The notes under the pieces were generated by a model. That model saw only the letters and a list, made by a program, of their open reading frames with translations, searched no databases and was not told the origin of the DNA. Source: an uncultured Ruminococcus sp. (lineage in GTDB: Bacteria > Bacillota > Clostridia > Oscillospirales > Acutalibacteraceae). Taken from it: a stretch of 64,000 nucleotides of DNA. The DNA lies in contig CAJODM010000011.1 in NCBI GenBank assembly GCA_905233755.1, positions 1 through 64,000 of the forward strand, read 5' to 3'. Below are positions 32,108 to 40,883 of the stretch, piece by piece (positions within the stretch are counted from its first letter, which is position 1; each line of letters begins with the position of its first letter). Made by a program: the position numbers and the translations under genes.

Positions 32108-32548
32108 ATGGCATATTCTGAGAAGGTCATGGATCACTTTGCCAACCCGCGCAACGTCGGCGAGATCGAGGATGCCGACGGTATCGGCGAGGTGGGCAAC
32201 TCTCGCTGCGGCGATATCATGAAGATGTACATCAAGGTCGACGGCGATACCATCACCGACTGCAAGTTCAAGACCTTTGGCTGCGGCGCGGCGATCGCGA
32301 CCTCATCCATGGCGACCGAGATGGTCAAGGGCAAGTCGATCGACAACGCCCTGCAGCTCACCAACAAGGCGGTCATGGAGGCGCTCGACGGGCTCCCGCC
32401 CGTGAAGGTGCACTGCTCGGTGCTCGCCGAAGAGGCGATCAAGGCGGCGCTGTCCGATTATTATGAGCGCAAGGGCATCGACCCCAAGCTGATCATCGGC
32501 GCACCGTCCACCTCGGACGACGAGCGCGAGGATCCGACCTGTAACTGA
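32108..32548 (+). CDS. nifU: Fe-S cluster assembly scaffold NifU/IscU-like
   Basis: MAYSEKVMDHFANPRNVGEI; GNSRCGDIMKMYIKV. Confidence 0.95.
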   Translation: MAYSEKVMDHFANPRNVGEIEDADGIGEVGNSRCGDIMKMYIKVDGDTITDCKFKTFGCGAAIATSSMATEMVKGKSIDNALQLTNKAVMEALDGLPPVKVHCSVLAEEAIKAALSDYYERKGIDPKLIIGAPSTSDDEREDPTCN

Positions 32549-32563
32549 ATCGAGTGAAATCTA

Positions 32564-32596
32564 CACGGGGCTGCCGCGTCATGCGACAGCCCCGTG
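32564..32596 (+). terminator. intrinsic terminator after nifU
   Basis: CACGGGGCTG/CAGCCCCGTG stem. Confidence 0.55.
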
Positions 32597-32677
32597 CTGT
32601 ATATCCCGAGCGGGACAATTCGTGTTGCTTACTATCGTATGATAGATAGGCGACGGATGTTAGCCCGACAGAAAGAG

Positions 32678-32703
32678 AAAAACCGCCCGGCATGGGCGGT
32701 TTT
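32678..32703 (-). terminator. intrinsic terminator after nrdR
   Basis: AAAACCGCCC-GGCAT-GGGCGGTTTT. Confidence 0.7.
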
Positions 32704-32717
32704 CGTATTATACTCGA

Positions 32718-33173
32718 TCACTTCTCGGACAGGAGCTTGTTCAGCTCATCCATGAAGGTGTTGATATCCTTGAACTGGCGGTACACGGACGCGAACCGCA
32801 CATAGGCGACCTCGTCCACGTTCTTGAGCTGCTCCATCGACAGCTCGCCGATGGTCAGCGAGGTGACCTCGCGGTCGAGCGAGCTCTGCAGCTTGGTCTC
32901 GATGGCGTCCACCATCTTCTCGATCTGCTCGATCGAGACGGGGCGCTTCTCACACGCGCGCAGCAGCCCGGCCGTCAGCTTGTTGCGGTCGAACACCTCG
33001 CGGGATTTGTCGCGCTTGACGACGATGATCGGCACGGTCTCGATGACCTCGTGCGTCGTGAAACGCTTGGAACACTTCAGACACTCTCTGCGGCGACGGA
33101 TCCGCTCGCCCTCATCCGCAGGCCGAGAGTCGATAACCTTGCTTTCTTCATATCCACAGTACGGACACTTCAT
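32718..33173 (-). CDS. nrdR: transcriptional repressor NrdR
   Basis: [42 protein letters not shown]. Confidence 0.97.
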   Translation of the reverse strand: MKCPYCGYEESKVIDSRPADEGERIRRRRECLKCSKRFTTHEVIETVPIIVVKRDKSREVFDRNKLTAGLLRACEKRPVSIEQIEKMVDAIETKLQSSLDREVTSLTIGELSMEQLKNVDEVAYVRFASVYRQFKDINTFMDELNKLLSEK

Positions 33174-33485
33174 TCGGTACACCCCATTTATCTAAATCAT
33201 AATTCCTATAATGAAATTATAAATACCCCGTATCGAATAAGCAAGTTATAATTTTGTAATATAAAGTTACAGTTTTTGTAAGACTTTGACCAAAGCCGTA
33301 TGACCGGCGGGAGAGATTGATTTTCTGTGAATTTTGCGCGGGTGTTGCAGGATCATATGCAATTTTCGGCGAATTCGCGCCATAGGTGAAGGGGGGAGAT
33401 GCGCCCCGCTGCTATTCCCCCGACGCTGCCCCGTCCGCTGCATCCCGCACGCTGCCTGTAAATAACAACCGGAACAACCCAAAAC

Positions 33486-33575
33486 ACCCCCCCTTGTATC
33501 AAAAACAACCCCCCTTGAATCAAAAACAACCCCCCTTGAATCAAAAACAACCCCCCTTGAATCAAAAACAACCCC
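33486..33575. repeat. tandem 21-bp repeat, four units, C-tract phased
   Basis: CCCCCC TTG(A/T)ATCAAAAACAA repeated four times, ending in CCCCC. Confidence 0.95.
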
Positions 33576-33599
33576 CAACAACCAATAAAAAGAAAAAGA

Positions 33600-33646
33600 A
33601 GAAGAAAAAGAATAGGAAGAAGAAAACGTACTATTCTTTTTCTTCT
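33600..33646. repeat. perfect 16-bp purine/pyrimidine inverted repeat
   Basis: AGAAGAAAAAGAATAG (33600-33615) / CTATTCTTTTTCTTCT (33631-33646). Confidence 0.9.
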
Positions 33647-33671
33647 ATAGAAAAGCTGTAGAAAAGATGTT

Positions 33672-33711
33672 TGTTCAAAATCCGCGTTTATGCGGACGCG
33701 GATTTTGAACA
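33672..33711. repeat. perfect 16-bp inverted repeat upstream of ctsR promoter
   Basis: TGTTCAAAATCCGCGT-N8-ACGCGGATTTTGAACA. Confidence 0.95.
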
Positions 33712-33734
33712 TTTTGTGAATATTGAAATTAGAC

Positions 33735-33790
33735 CTTGACTTTCTTTGACTTTTGATGTACACTGTAGTCAAAGGTCAGGAAAAGTCAGA
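33735..33790 (+). promoter_or_regulatory. ctsR promoter with CtsR operators
   Basis: CTTGACT-TTC-TTTGACT (reverse of RGTCAAA-NAN-RGTCAAA) overlapping -35 TTGACT, -10 TACACT; second imperfect site GGTCAGG-AAA-AGTCAGA. Confidence 0.8.
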
Positions 33791-33848
33791 ACCGCTGATG
33801 CGGAGTTTGGCTCCCGCCTTTCGGATTCTGTCACAGGGAGATGGTTTG

Positions 33849-34304
33849 ATGCGTATCAGCGATTTGGTCGCTCAGTATATCACACAGCTGCTCGACGAGC
33901 AGGACGGCGCTGCCGAGATCAAGCGCAACGAGGTCGCCCAGCGGCTGGGGTGTGTCCCCAGCCAGATCAACTATGTGATCACCTCGCGGTTCACGCCCGA
34001 GCAGGGGTACATCGTCGAGTCACGGCGCGGCGGCGGGGGATATATCCGCATCACCCGCATCGACGCCACCCGCCAGACGATGCTGATGCACATCATCAAC
34101 AGCATCGGCAAGTCGCTCGACTGCTCGACCGCCGAGGTGATGACCGCCAACATGCTCGCCCGCGGGATCATCGGTCAGAACGACGCGCGGCTGATGCTGG
34201 CAGCACTGGGCGAGCGGGCATATGCCGACGTGCCCCAGCAGTACCGCGATCGGCTGCGTGCCGCCGTCATGAAGCAGATGCTCCTGACGGTTCTCCACAG
34301 ATAA
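33849..34304 (+). CDS. ctsR: transcriptional repressor CtsR
   Basis: RISDLVAQYITQLL; SQINYVITSRFTPEQGYIVESRRGGGGYIRI. Confidence 0.96.
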   Translation: MRISDLVAQYITQLLDEQDGAAEIKRNEVAQRLGCVPSQINYVITSRFTPEQGYIVESRRGGGGYIRITRIDATRQTMLMHIINSIGKSLDCSTAEVMTANMLARGIIGQNDARLMLAALGERAYADVPQQYRDRLRAAVMKQMLLTVLHR

Positions 34305-34357
34305 CTACAGAATAATGCCATCGGTATATGATACACTTAGATCAGGAGGTAACGGTT

Positions 34358-34858
34358 ATGTTATGTCAACACTGTCATGAGAGAGAGGCCACCACACATC
34401 TGAGACGGACGATCAACGGCGCTACAGAGGAGTATATGCTGTGCTCTGACTGTGCCAAGGAGATGGGGGTCGGGAGCATCTTCTCCGACTTCTCGACGGA
34501 CTTCAACACCCTGCTCGGGTCGTTCTTCTCCAACGCGCTGCCCGCCCGCACGGGTGCGGTACGCTGTTCGTCCTGCGGCAGCACGCTCAACGATATCGCC
34601 CGAACGGGGATGGTCGGATGCGCCGACTGTTATGAGACGTTCTACAGCGAGCTGCAGCCGACGATACGCAACGTCCACGGCAACACCGAGCACTGCGGCA
34701 AACACCCCCATCGCAGCATTGAGGAGCCGCCCGCCCCGCAGCCGGACAACTCGCTCGACGCGCTGAAAGCTGAGCTGCAGCAGGCGATCGAGAAGCAGGA
34801 CTTTGAGCGAGCGGCTAAGCTGCGCGACGAGATCAAGGATAAGGAGGCACAAGCATGA
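34358..34858 (+). CDS. mcsA: McsA, activator of protein arginine kinase
   Basis: MLCQHCHEREATTHL CxxC motifs; C-terminal UVR-like domain. Confidence 0.93.
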   Translation: MLCQHCHEREATTHLRRTINGATEEYMLCSDCAKEMGVGSIFSDFSTDFNTLLGSFFSNALPARTGAVRCSSCGSTLNDIARTGMVGCADCYETFYSELQPTIRNVHGNTEHCGKHPHRSIEEPPAPQPDNSLDALKAELQQAIEKQDFERAAKLRDEIKDKEAQA

Positions 34859-35832
34859 GCGAAGTAGTCGTATCGACGCGCGTCCGGCTGGCGCGCAACC
34901 TCAGAGAGTTCCCCTTTCCGGGGAGGTTGTCGGATCAGGCGGCACAGCAGGTCGCTCAGCGCGTAACCGCAGCGCTCAACACCGCCGACGTGACATTCCA
35001 CACCGTCCGGCTGTCCGAGATGACCGCTATCGAGCGTTCGGCGCTCGTCGAGCGGCACCTCATCAGCCCCGAGTTCACCGAGCCGCGTCCCGGACGCGTG
35101 CTGCTGCTCTCCGACGACAACACCGTCAGCGTCATGCTCAACGAGGAGGATCATATCCGGCTGCAGGTCATCCTGCCGTCGCTGGAGCTCGACAGAGCGT
35201 ACGAGATCGCGAACGCCCTTGACGACGTGCTCAGCCGCGAGCTGGAGCTGGCGTTTGATGAGCGGCTGGGGTATCTGACCCGCTGTCCCACGAACCTGGG
35301 CACCGCGATGCGCGCCTCGGTGATGCTGCATCTGCCCGCACTCGAGCAAAGCGGTGCGGTCGCCCGCATCGGCGCGAACCTTGGCAAGCTGGGGCTGACG
35401 ATGCGCGGGCTGTACGGCGAGTCGTCGAAGCCCGCCGGATCGTTCTACCAGCTATCGAACCAGGTGACGCTCGGCATCAGCGAGCGCGCGGCTGTCGAGA
35501 ACCTGCACAACATCACCACCCAGCTCATCACCCAGGAGATCAAGGCGCGGGATACCGTGCTGTCCGATATCACGGTCGTCGACCGCATCCACCGGGGGCT
35601 CGGGGTGCTCAGAACCGCGCGGCTGATGGATCACAGCGAGGCGATGCGGCTGTTGTCGCTGCTGCGGCTGGGCGTATCGTCCAAGCTGTTCGATACCCTG
35701 TCCACCGACAGCATCGACCGCCTGATCGTCGAGGTCCAGCCCGCCAACATCCTGACCCGCTTCGGCGATACCTGTGACGAGCGCGAGCGGGATATCCGGC
35801 GCGCTGCGCTCATCCGCGAGCGGCTGCAGTAA
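34855..35832 (+). CDS. mcsB: protein arginine kinase McsB
   Basis: VVSTRVRLARNLREFPFP; GYLTRCPTNLGTAMRASVMLHLPAL. Confidence 0.96.
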   Translation: MSEVVVSTRVRLARNLREFPFPGRLSDQAAQQVAQRVTAALNTADVTFHTVRLSEMTAIERSALVERHLISPEFTEPRPGRVLLLSDDNTVSVMLNEEDHIRLQVILPSLELDRAYEIANALDDVLSRELELAFDERLGYLTRCPTNLGTAMRASVMLHLPALEQSGAVARIGANLGKLGLTMRGLYGESSKPAGSFYQLSNQVTLGISERAAVENLHNITTQLITQEIKARDTVLSDITVVDRIHRGLGVLRTARLMDHSEAMRLLSLLRLGVSSKLFDTLSTDSIDRLIVEVQPANILTRFGDTCDERERDIRRAALIRERLQ

Positions 35833-35891
35833 GTATGGGCAACCAAACAGATAACTGAACAGACAACTGAATATGGTAGGAGGAGAAGGTT

Positions 35892-38339
35892 ATGAAATAC
35901 AATTTTAACGGATTTACCGAGAAGGCGAATACAGCGCTGAACCTTGCCGTATCGTCGGCGCAGGAGCTTGGGCACGACTACATCGGCACCGAGCATATCC
36001 TGCTGGGACTTGTGAAAGAGGGCAGCGGCGTTGCTGCCGCCGCGCTGCGCGATAACGGCATCACCGCCGAGAAGACCGAGGAGCTGATCCGTTCTGCGAT
36101 CGGTCAGGGCGAGCGGACGATGCTCTCCCCGTCCGACTTCACCCCGCGCGTCAAGCGCATCATGCAGAACGCCGTTGCGCTGTCGGCGCGGGCGGGTTCG
36201 GGCTATGTCGGCACCGAGCACCTGCTGGCGGCGCTGCTCATCGAGCGCGACAGCTATGCGGTGCGGTTCATCACCGAGATGAACGCCGACCCGTCGGCGA
36301 TCGCCGGCGCGATGAAGGAGGCGTTGAGCGGAACGTTCGCGGGCGTCGAGGAGGAGAGCTATCCGTCTGCATCGGCCGGCGGCGCGACCAAGACCCTCGA
36401 TACGTTCTCGCGCGATCTGACCAAGGCGGCGCGAGAGGGCGAGATCGACCCCGTCATCGGCCGCGAGGAGGAGATCAGCCGTATCATCCAGATCTTGTCC
36501 CGCCGAACCAAGAACAACCCCTGTCTCATCGGCGAGCCGGGCGTCGGCAAGACCGCCGTCGCCGAGGGGCTCGCGCTCTCGATCGCCGAGGGCGAGGTGC
36601 CCGAGCATCTGCGCGACAAGCGGATCCTTGCGCTCGATCTGACCGGCATGGTCGCGGGCGCCAAGTACCGGGGTGACTTTGAGGATCGTATCAAGAACGC
36701 CATCGACGAGGTCAAGCGCTCGAAGAACGTCATCCTCTTCATCGACGAGCTGCATACCATCATCGGCGCGGGCTCGGCAGAGGGCTCTGCCGATGCCGCC
36801 AATATCCTCAAGCCCTCGCTGGCGCGCGGCGACTTTCAGGTGATCGGCGCGACCACGCTCGAGGAGTACCGCAAGTATATCGAGAAGGACGCCGCCCTCG
36901 AGCGCCGGTTCCAGCCGGTGAGCGTCGGCGAGCCGAGCGAGGAGGACGCTATCGCGATCCTGCGCGGGCTGCGCGACCGATACGAGGCACATCATAAGGT
37001 CAAGATATCGGACGAGGCGATCGAGAGCGCGGTGCGGCTGTCGTCGCGCTATATTGCCGACCGGTACCTGCCCGATAAGGCGATCGACCTGATCGACGAG
37101 GCAGCGTCCAAGGTGCACCTCGGCGTGCTGACCTATCCCGAGGAGATCAAAGAACTCGAGGCGGCTGTCGCCCGCGCCGAGCAGGAGAAGACCGCCGCCG
37201 TGAACGCCCAGGACTTTGAGCGTGCCGCCGAGCTCAGAGATGAGCAGAAGGCGCTATCTGAAAAGCTCGAAAAGGCAAAGTCATCCTGGCAGGAGAAGAG
37301 CAGCAGCGTATCCGGCGAGGTGACGAGCGAGGATATCGCGTCCATCGTATCGTCCTGGACCAAGATACCGGTCGTAGAGCTCACCCGTGAGGAGAGCGAC
37401 CGGCTGCTGCATATGGAGGATATCCTGCACGACCGCGTGGTCGGTCAGCATGAGGCGGTATCGGCGGTATCGCGCGCCATCCGCCGCGGCAGGGTCGGCA
37501 TCAAGGACCCGAAGCGGCCCATCGGCTCGTTCATCTTTCTCGGACCCACCGGTGTGGGCAAGACCGAGCTGTGCAAGGCGCTCGCTGCGGCGATGTTCGG
37601 CGACGAGAACGCGATGCTGCGGCTGGATATGAGCGAATATATGGAGAAGCATACCGTGTCGCGTCTGGTCGGCTCGCCTCCCGGGTATGTCGGTTATGAC
37701 GAGGGCGGCCAGCTCACCGAGGCGATCCGCCGCAAGCCCTACTCGGTGGTGCTGTTCGACGAGATCGAGAAGGCGCACCCCGATGTGTTCAATATGCTGC
37801 TCCAGATCCTCGAGGACGGACGGCTGACGGACGCCCAGGGACGCACCGTCGACTTCAAGAACACCGTCATCATCATGACCTCGAACATCGGCGCGCGCCG
37901 CATCAGCGAGAAGCAGACCGCGCTCGGGTTCGGCGGTGCGAGCATCACCGGTGCGGACGATATCCGCGCGCTCGTGATGGATGAGCTCAAATCGGTGTTC
38001 CGACCCGAGTTTCTCAACCGCGTGGACGACGTGATCGTGTTCAGCAAGCTCTCACATGACGAGATCAAAGAGATCGCCGGCAAGATGCTCTCCACCCTGT
38101 CTGACCGGCTGCGCTCGCTCGACGTCGAGCTAAAGTTCTCGGACGCGGCGGTGGCAAAGATCGCCGACGAGGGATTTGACGAGACCTACGGCGCACGTCC
38201 GCTGCGCCGCGCCATCACCATGAGCATCGAGGACAAGCTCAGCGAGCGGATGCTCGAGCCCGACTTTGACAAGAGCGTGCCGATCCTGTGCGACTATGAC
38301 GGCGAGACGTTCACCTTCTTGCCCGATACAGCGTCCTGA
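35892..38339 (+). CDS. clpC: ATP-dependent Clp protease ATP-binding subunit ClpC
   Basis: Clp-N repeats, GEPGVGKTAVAEGLA, UVR motif, GPTGVGKTELCKALA. Confidence 0.97.
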   Translation: MKYNFNGFTEKANTALNLAVSSAQELGHDYIGTEHILLGLVKEGSGVAAAALRDNGITAEKTEELIRSAIGQGERTMLSPSDFTPRVKRIMQNAVALSARAGSGYVGTEHLLAALLIERDSYAVRFITEMNADPSAIAGAMKEALSGTFAGVEEESYPSASAGGATKTLDTFSRDLTKAAREGEIDPVIGREEEISRIIQILSRRTKNNPCLIGEPGVGKTAVAEGLALSIAEGEVPEHLRDKRILALDLTGMVAGAKYRGDFEDRIKNAIDEVKRSKNVILFIDELHTIIGAGSAEGSADAANILKPSLARGDFQVIGATTLEEYRKYIEKDAALERRFQPVSVGEPSEEDAIAILRGLRDRYEAHHKVKISDEAIESAVRLSSRYIADRYLPDKAIDLIDEAASKVHLGVLTYPEEIKELEAAVARAEQEKTAAVNAQDFERAAELRDEQKALSEKLEKAKSSWQEKSSSVSGEVTSEDIASIVSSWTKIPVVELTREESDRLLHMEDILHDRVVGQHEAVSAVSRAIRRGRVGIKDPKRPIGSFIFLGPTGVGKTELCKALAAAMFGDENAMLRLDMSEYMEKHTVSRLVGSPPGYVGYDEGGQLTEAIRRKPYSVVLFDEIEKAHPDVFNMLLQILEDGRLTDAQGRTVDFKNTVIIMTSNIGARRISEKQTALGFGGASITGADDIRALVMDELKSVFRPEFLNRVDDVIVFSKLSHDEIKEIAGKMLSTLSDRLRSLDVELKFSDAAVAKIADEGFDETYGARPLRRAITMSIEDKLSERMLEPDFDKSVPILCDYDGETFTFLPDTAS

Positions 38340-38352
38340 TAAACACAACAAA

Positions 38353-38386
38353 CCGGACTGTCAATACGGCAGTCCGGCGTTTTTTT
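38353..38386 (+). terminator. intrinsic terminator after clpC
   Basis: CCGGACTG...CAGTCCGG then T7. Confidence 0.8.
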
Positions 38387-38530
38387 AGTGAATAGTGAAG
38401 GGTGAAGAATGAAGAGTGAATAGTGAAGAGTGAATAGTGGTGGGAAACGCTATCGCGTTTTGGATTCCTAAAAATGTCCGAGCAAAGCGAGTGACCACAA
38501 CTCTTCATTCTTCACTCTTCATTCTTCACT
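38387..38530. repeat. intergenic element with heptamer arrays at both ends (copy 1)
   Basis: Eight phased RRTGAAK-type 7-mers (38387-38442), core GGAAACGCTATCGCGTTTTGGAT, then inverted AGTGAAG/AATGAAG heptamers to 38530. Confidence 0.85.
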
Positions 38531-38542
38531 GCTGATAACCAT

Positions 38543-39085
38543 TTATTTTTCGTTATTCATAGTTGCAAAGTCTTTCTTCGTCATGCGGTGGTAGGAGGCG
38601 TGACCGAGCTCAAGCTCGAACAGATAGACAAAGCTGTCGGGCACATTATCGCCAAAGCAGATGACATAGTTATACTCCTCATCCTCGGCGCGCTCGCACA
38701 CTACATCGTCGCCGTAGCGGCGGAACACCGAGAGCACATCGTCGAGCCCGATCGTCCTTTGCTCTCGCAGCAGCGCCACAAGCTCAGTCAAAAACCCGCT
38801 GTCGCTGACGTTCTCGTGCACATAGCGCACGCCGTCTTTCGGTACTGTCAGGCAGAACTGGCCGTCATACCGCGACAGGGCGATCCGCCCGAGCGGGTCC
38901 TCGGCATAGCGTGCAAAGTCGTGCAGTACGATCATCATCGCGTCGTCATCCAGCTCCTCTTCGAGCAGGTTGTTCAGCGAGTAGAGCGGATAGTTCACCG
39001 AGCAGGCGTTGTCGGTATAGCCGATCTTGATCTGGGATTCGAGCAGGACATAGATGAGGTTATCCTTCAGGGCTTTGTAGTTCAT
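38543..39085 (-). CDS. conserved hypothetical protein (possibly DUF3877 family)
   Basis: MNYKALKDNLIYVLLESQIKIGYTDNACSVNYPLYSLNNLL; family name from memory only. Confidence 0.5.
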   Translation of the reverse strand: MNYKALKDNLIYVLLESQIKIGYTDNACSVNYPLYSLNNLLEEELDDDAMMIVLHDFARYAEDPLGRIALSRYDGQFCLTVPKDGVRYVHENVSDSGFLTELVALLREQRTIGLDDVLSVFRRYGDDVVCERAEDEEYNYVICFGDNVPDSFVYLFELELGHASYHRMTKKDFATMNNEK

Positions 39086-40856
39086 GGGCACTCCTCTTAT
39101 CTGTCAGTTTGTCGGCGATGGTCTTCATGATGCGAACCGACATCGCGTCGGTGTACCACCCCAGCGGGATCTCGTCGTCGCCGAGCAGCAGGTACACCTG
39201 TACCGTGCCGCAGTCGATGAGTGCGCTGCCCGAGGCATGCGCGGGGAACGTATCCCGAAAGCGGATCGTCTCGAGCGCGGGACAGTCGACGATGGCGTGT
39301 GATTCGATCGTGTCGATGCTCGACGGTACGGTGAGCGTTTGCATCGTGCTACAGTCGGTGAACGCACCGGCGGCGACCGCCGTCACCTCGCCTTCGCGGT
39401 CGGGGATCGTGACGTCAGCATCCGTGCCGATATATTCGATGACGGTGCTGCCCGATGGGTCATAGCCGAACGCCGAGCGGAACGTCGCGACAAATGTCAC
39501 CGGCCCGTCATAGGACAGCCGTCCGACGCTCTCGCCGCCATAGAAGTAGTAGTCGTCCTGCAGCTCGCTGAGCGACAGCCACTCGGGGGTCTTGGAGCCG
39601 CGCCGATAGCCGTACGACTTGCCGTCGCACGCCCGCTCGAGATAGTACCCGACAAACACGAACCCCGGCTTGACAAAGGTGTTCTCGGGGACGGTGAAGC
39701 TCTCGTCATATTGCACCGAGAACGGCGCGATCTCGCCCTCGGCGTTGTCGGAAGCAAAGCGGACGTCATAGCGCTCGTTGACCCACGTCGCGGTCATGGT
39801 GACGGAGCCGTACTTGACGGTTCGTGCGACCGACGCCTTATCGCGAAAGAGCTTGTAGCTGTCAAGCTCGCTTTCGGTGAGCCACTCGGGGGTCGAGGAG
39901 CCGCGGCGGTACCCAAGTATGCGCTTGTCCATCGAGCGCGTGGCGTACCATCCAGAGAAGAAGTAGCCGTCGCGAGTGAAGGTGTTCGCCCTCAGCGGCG
40001 TCATCTCGCCGTAGTGGACGCGGGTGTTCTGCATCGTGCCCGTGCCCTTTCCGGCGTCATACTTGACGGTATAGGAGATGCGGGTGCTCTGTGAGAACCC
40101 GATGCGGTGGATATAGTTGCCGTAGTAGTGCAGGGTGGTGTAGAAGTTGTTCCCCGCGTGGAAGATGTTCTCCACCTCATAGCTGCTCTTTAGCGAGAAG
40201 CTCCCGACAAGGCCGCCGTTGTGGTCATAGACGACGACAAGGTTGCTGCCGCCGCTCTGGGCAAAGTAGACATACTTGTCGTCACAGTCGCACCCCTGGC
40301 GCGTATAGCCCGAGGTAGAACCGGCGAATTTCTTTCTAACATTGAAGTCCGGCCCCAGCCGCGCAAAGCTGTACCCGCCCGAGATCCCGACATAGTAGCA
40401 GTCCTCGCTCTCGCAGTAGGCGATCGAGTAGATCTTGAGCGTCAGCTTGACGGTGCCGACGACCTTGAGCGTATCGGGGTCGAGCAGCGTTACGGTGTCA
40501 TAGTCGGGGGCATTGTTCGATACGACGATGAGGTTGCGGCGCGAGTTGAACGTCATGTCGTTGGCATGGCCCAAGGGGAGCGAGCCGCGCTTCTTGACAA
40601 GCCGGAACGAGCTAAGGCGGTACTTCAGCACGGTGGCAGAGCCGTTGGGCATGGCGACATAGGCGTAGGTGCCGTCGCTGCACGCGCCCTGAGCTGAGAC
40701 ATAGGAGCTCAGCCCCGCGTCCTTCTCGATATTCGATTTGATCTTCAGCATCTCTGCCGACGTATCGAGCGCGGATGCCGACGCGGCGGGGATGAGCTGA
40801 CAGATGACGCATAGCAGGATGAGCCATACCGTCGCTGTTCTGGTGAATCTTTTCAT
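39060..40856 (-). CDS. secreted multidomain protein: propeller-like region, duplicated InlB/Flg_new-like modules, LRR_5-like C-terminus
   Basis: Signal peptide; two YRRGS(S/K)TPEWL modules; VTIPDREGEVTAVAAGAFTDCSTMQTLTVPSSI. Confidence 0.65.
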   Translation of the reverse strand: MKRFTRTATVWLILLCVICQLIPAASASALDTSAEMLKIKSNIEKDAGLSSYVSAQGACSDGTYAYVAMPNGSATVLKYRLSSFRLVKKRGSLPLGHANDMTFNSRRNLIVVSNNAPDYDTVTLLDPDTLKVVGTVKLTLKIYSIAYCESEDCYYVGISGGYSFARLGPDFNVRKKFAGSTSGYTRQGCDCDDKYVYFAQSGGSNLVVVYDHNGGLVGSFSLKSSYEVENIFHAGNNFYTTLHYYGNYIHRIGFSQSTRISYTVKYDAGKGTGTMQNTRVHYGEMTPLRANTFTRDGYFFSGWYATRSMDKRILGYRRGSSTPEWLTESELDSYKLFRDKASVARTVKYGSVTMTATWVNERYDVRFASDNAEGEIAPFSVQYDESFTVPENTFVKPGFVFVGYYLERACDGKSYGYRRGSKTPEWLSLSELQDDYYFYGGESVGRLSYDGPVTFVATFRSAFGYDPSGSTVIEYIGTDADVTIPDREGEVTAVAAGAFTDCSTMQTLTVPSSIDTIESHAIVDCPALETIRFRDTFPAHASGSALIDCGTVQVYLLLGDDEIPLGWYTDAMSVRIMKTIADKLTDKRSAHELQSPEG

Positions 40857-40883
40857 GCAGTTCCTTAATGGGGATGGTTTAGT

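Noticed and set aside
31814-32548. 244-aa ORF as a long nifU fusion
   Set aside because: N-terminal 98 residues are out-of-frame nifS; the true start is ATG at 32108
33486-33575. Possible CRISPR array
   Set aside because: Direct 21-bp tandem repeat with invariant spacers and no cas genes; not repeat-spacer architecture
33353-33772. 139-aa ORF with GGLFLIQ repeats
   Set aside because: Open only because the 21-bp repeat lacks stops in several frames; overlaps ctsR operators
35631-37118. 495-aa minus-strand ORF opposite mcsB/clpC
   Set aside because: Antisense shadow crossing two well-supported genes
38387-38530. Insertion sequence or transposase remnant
   Set aside because: No transposase ORF, no classical IS termini; better described as a non-coding repeat element
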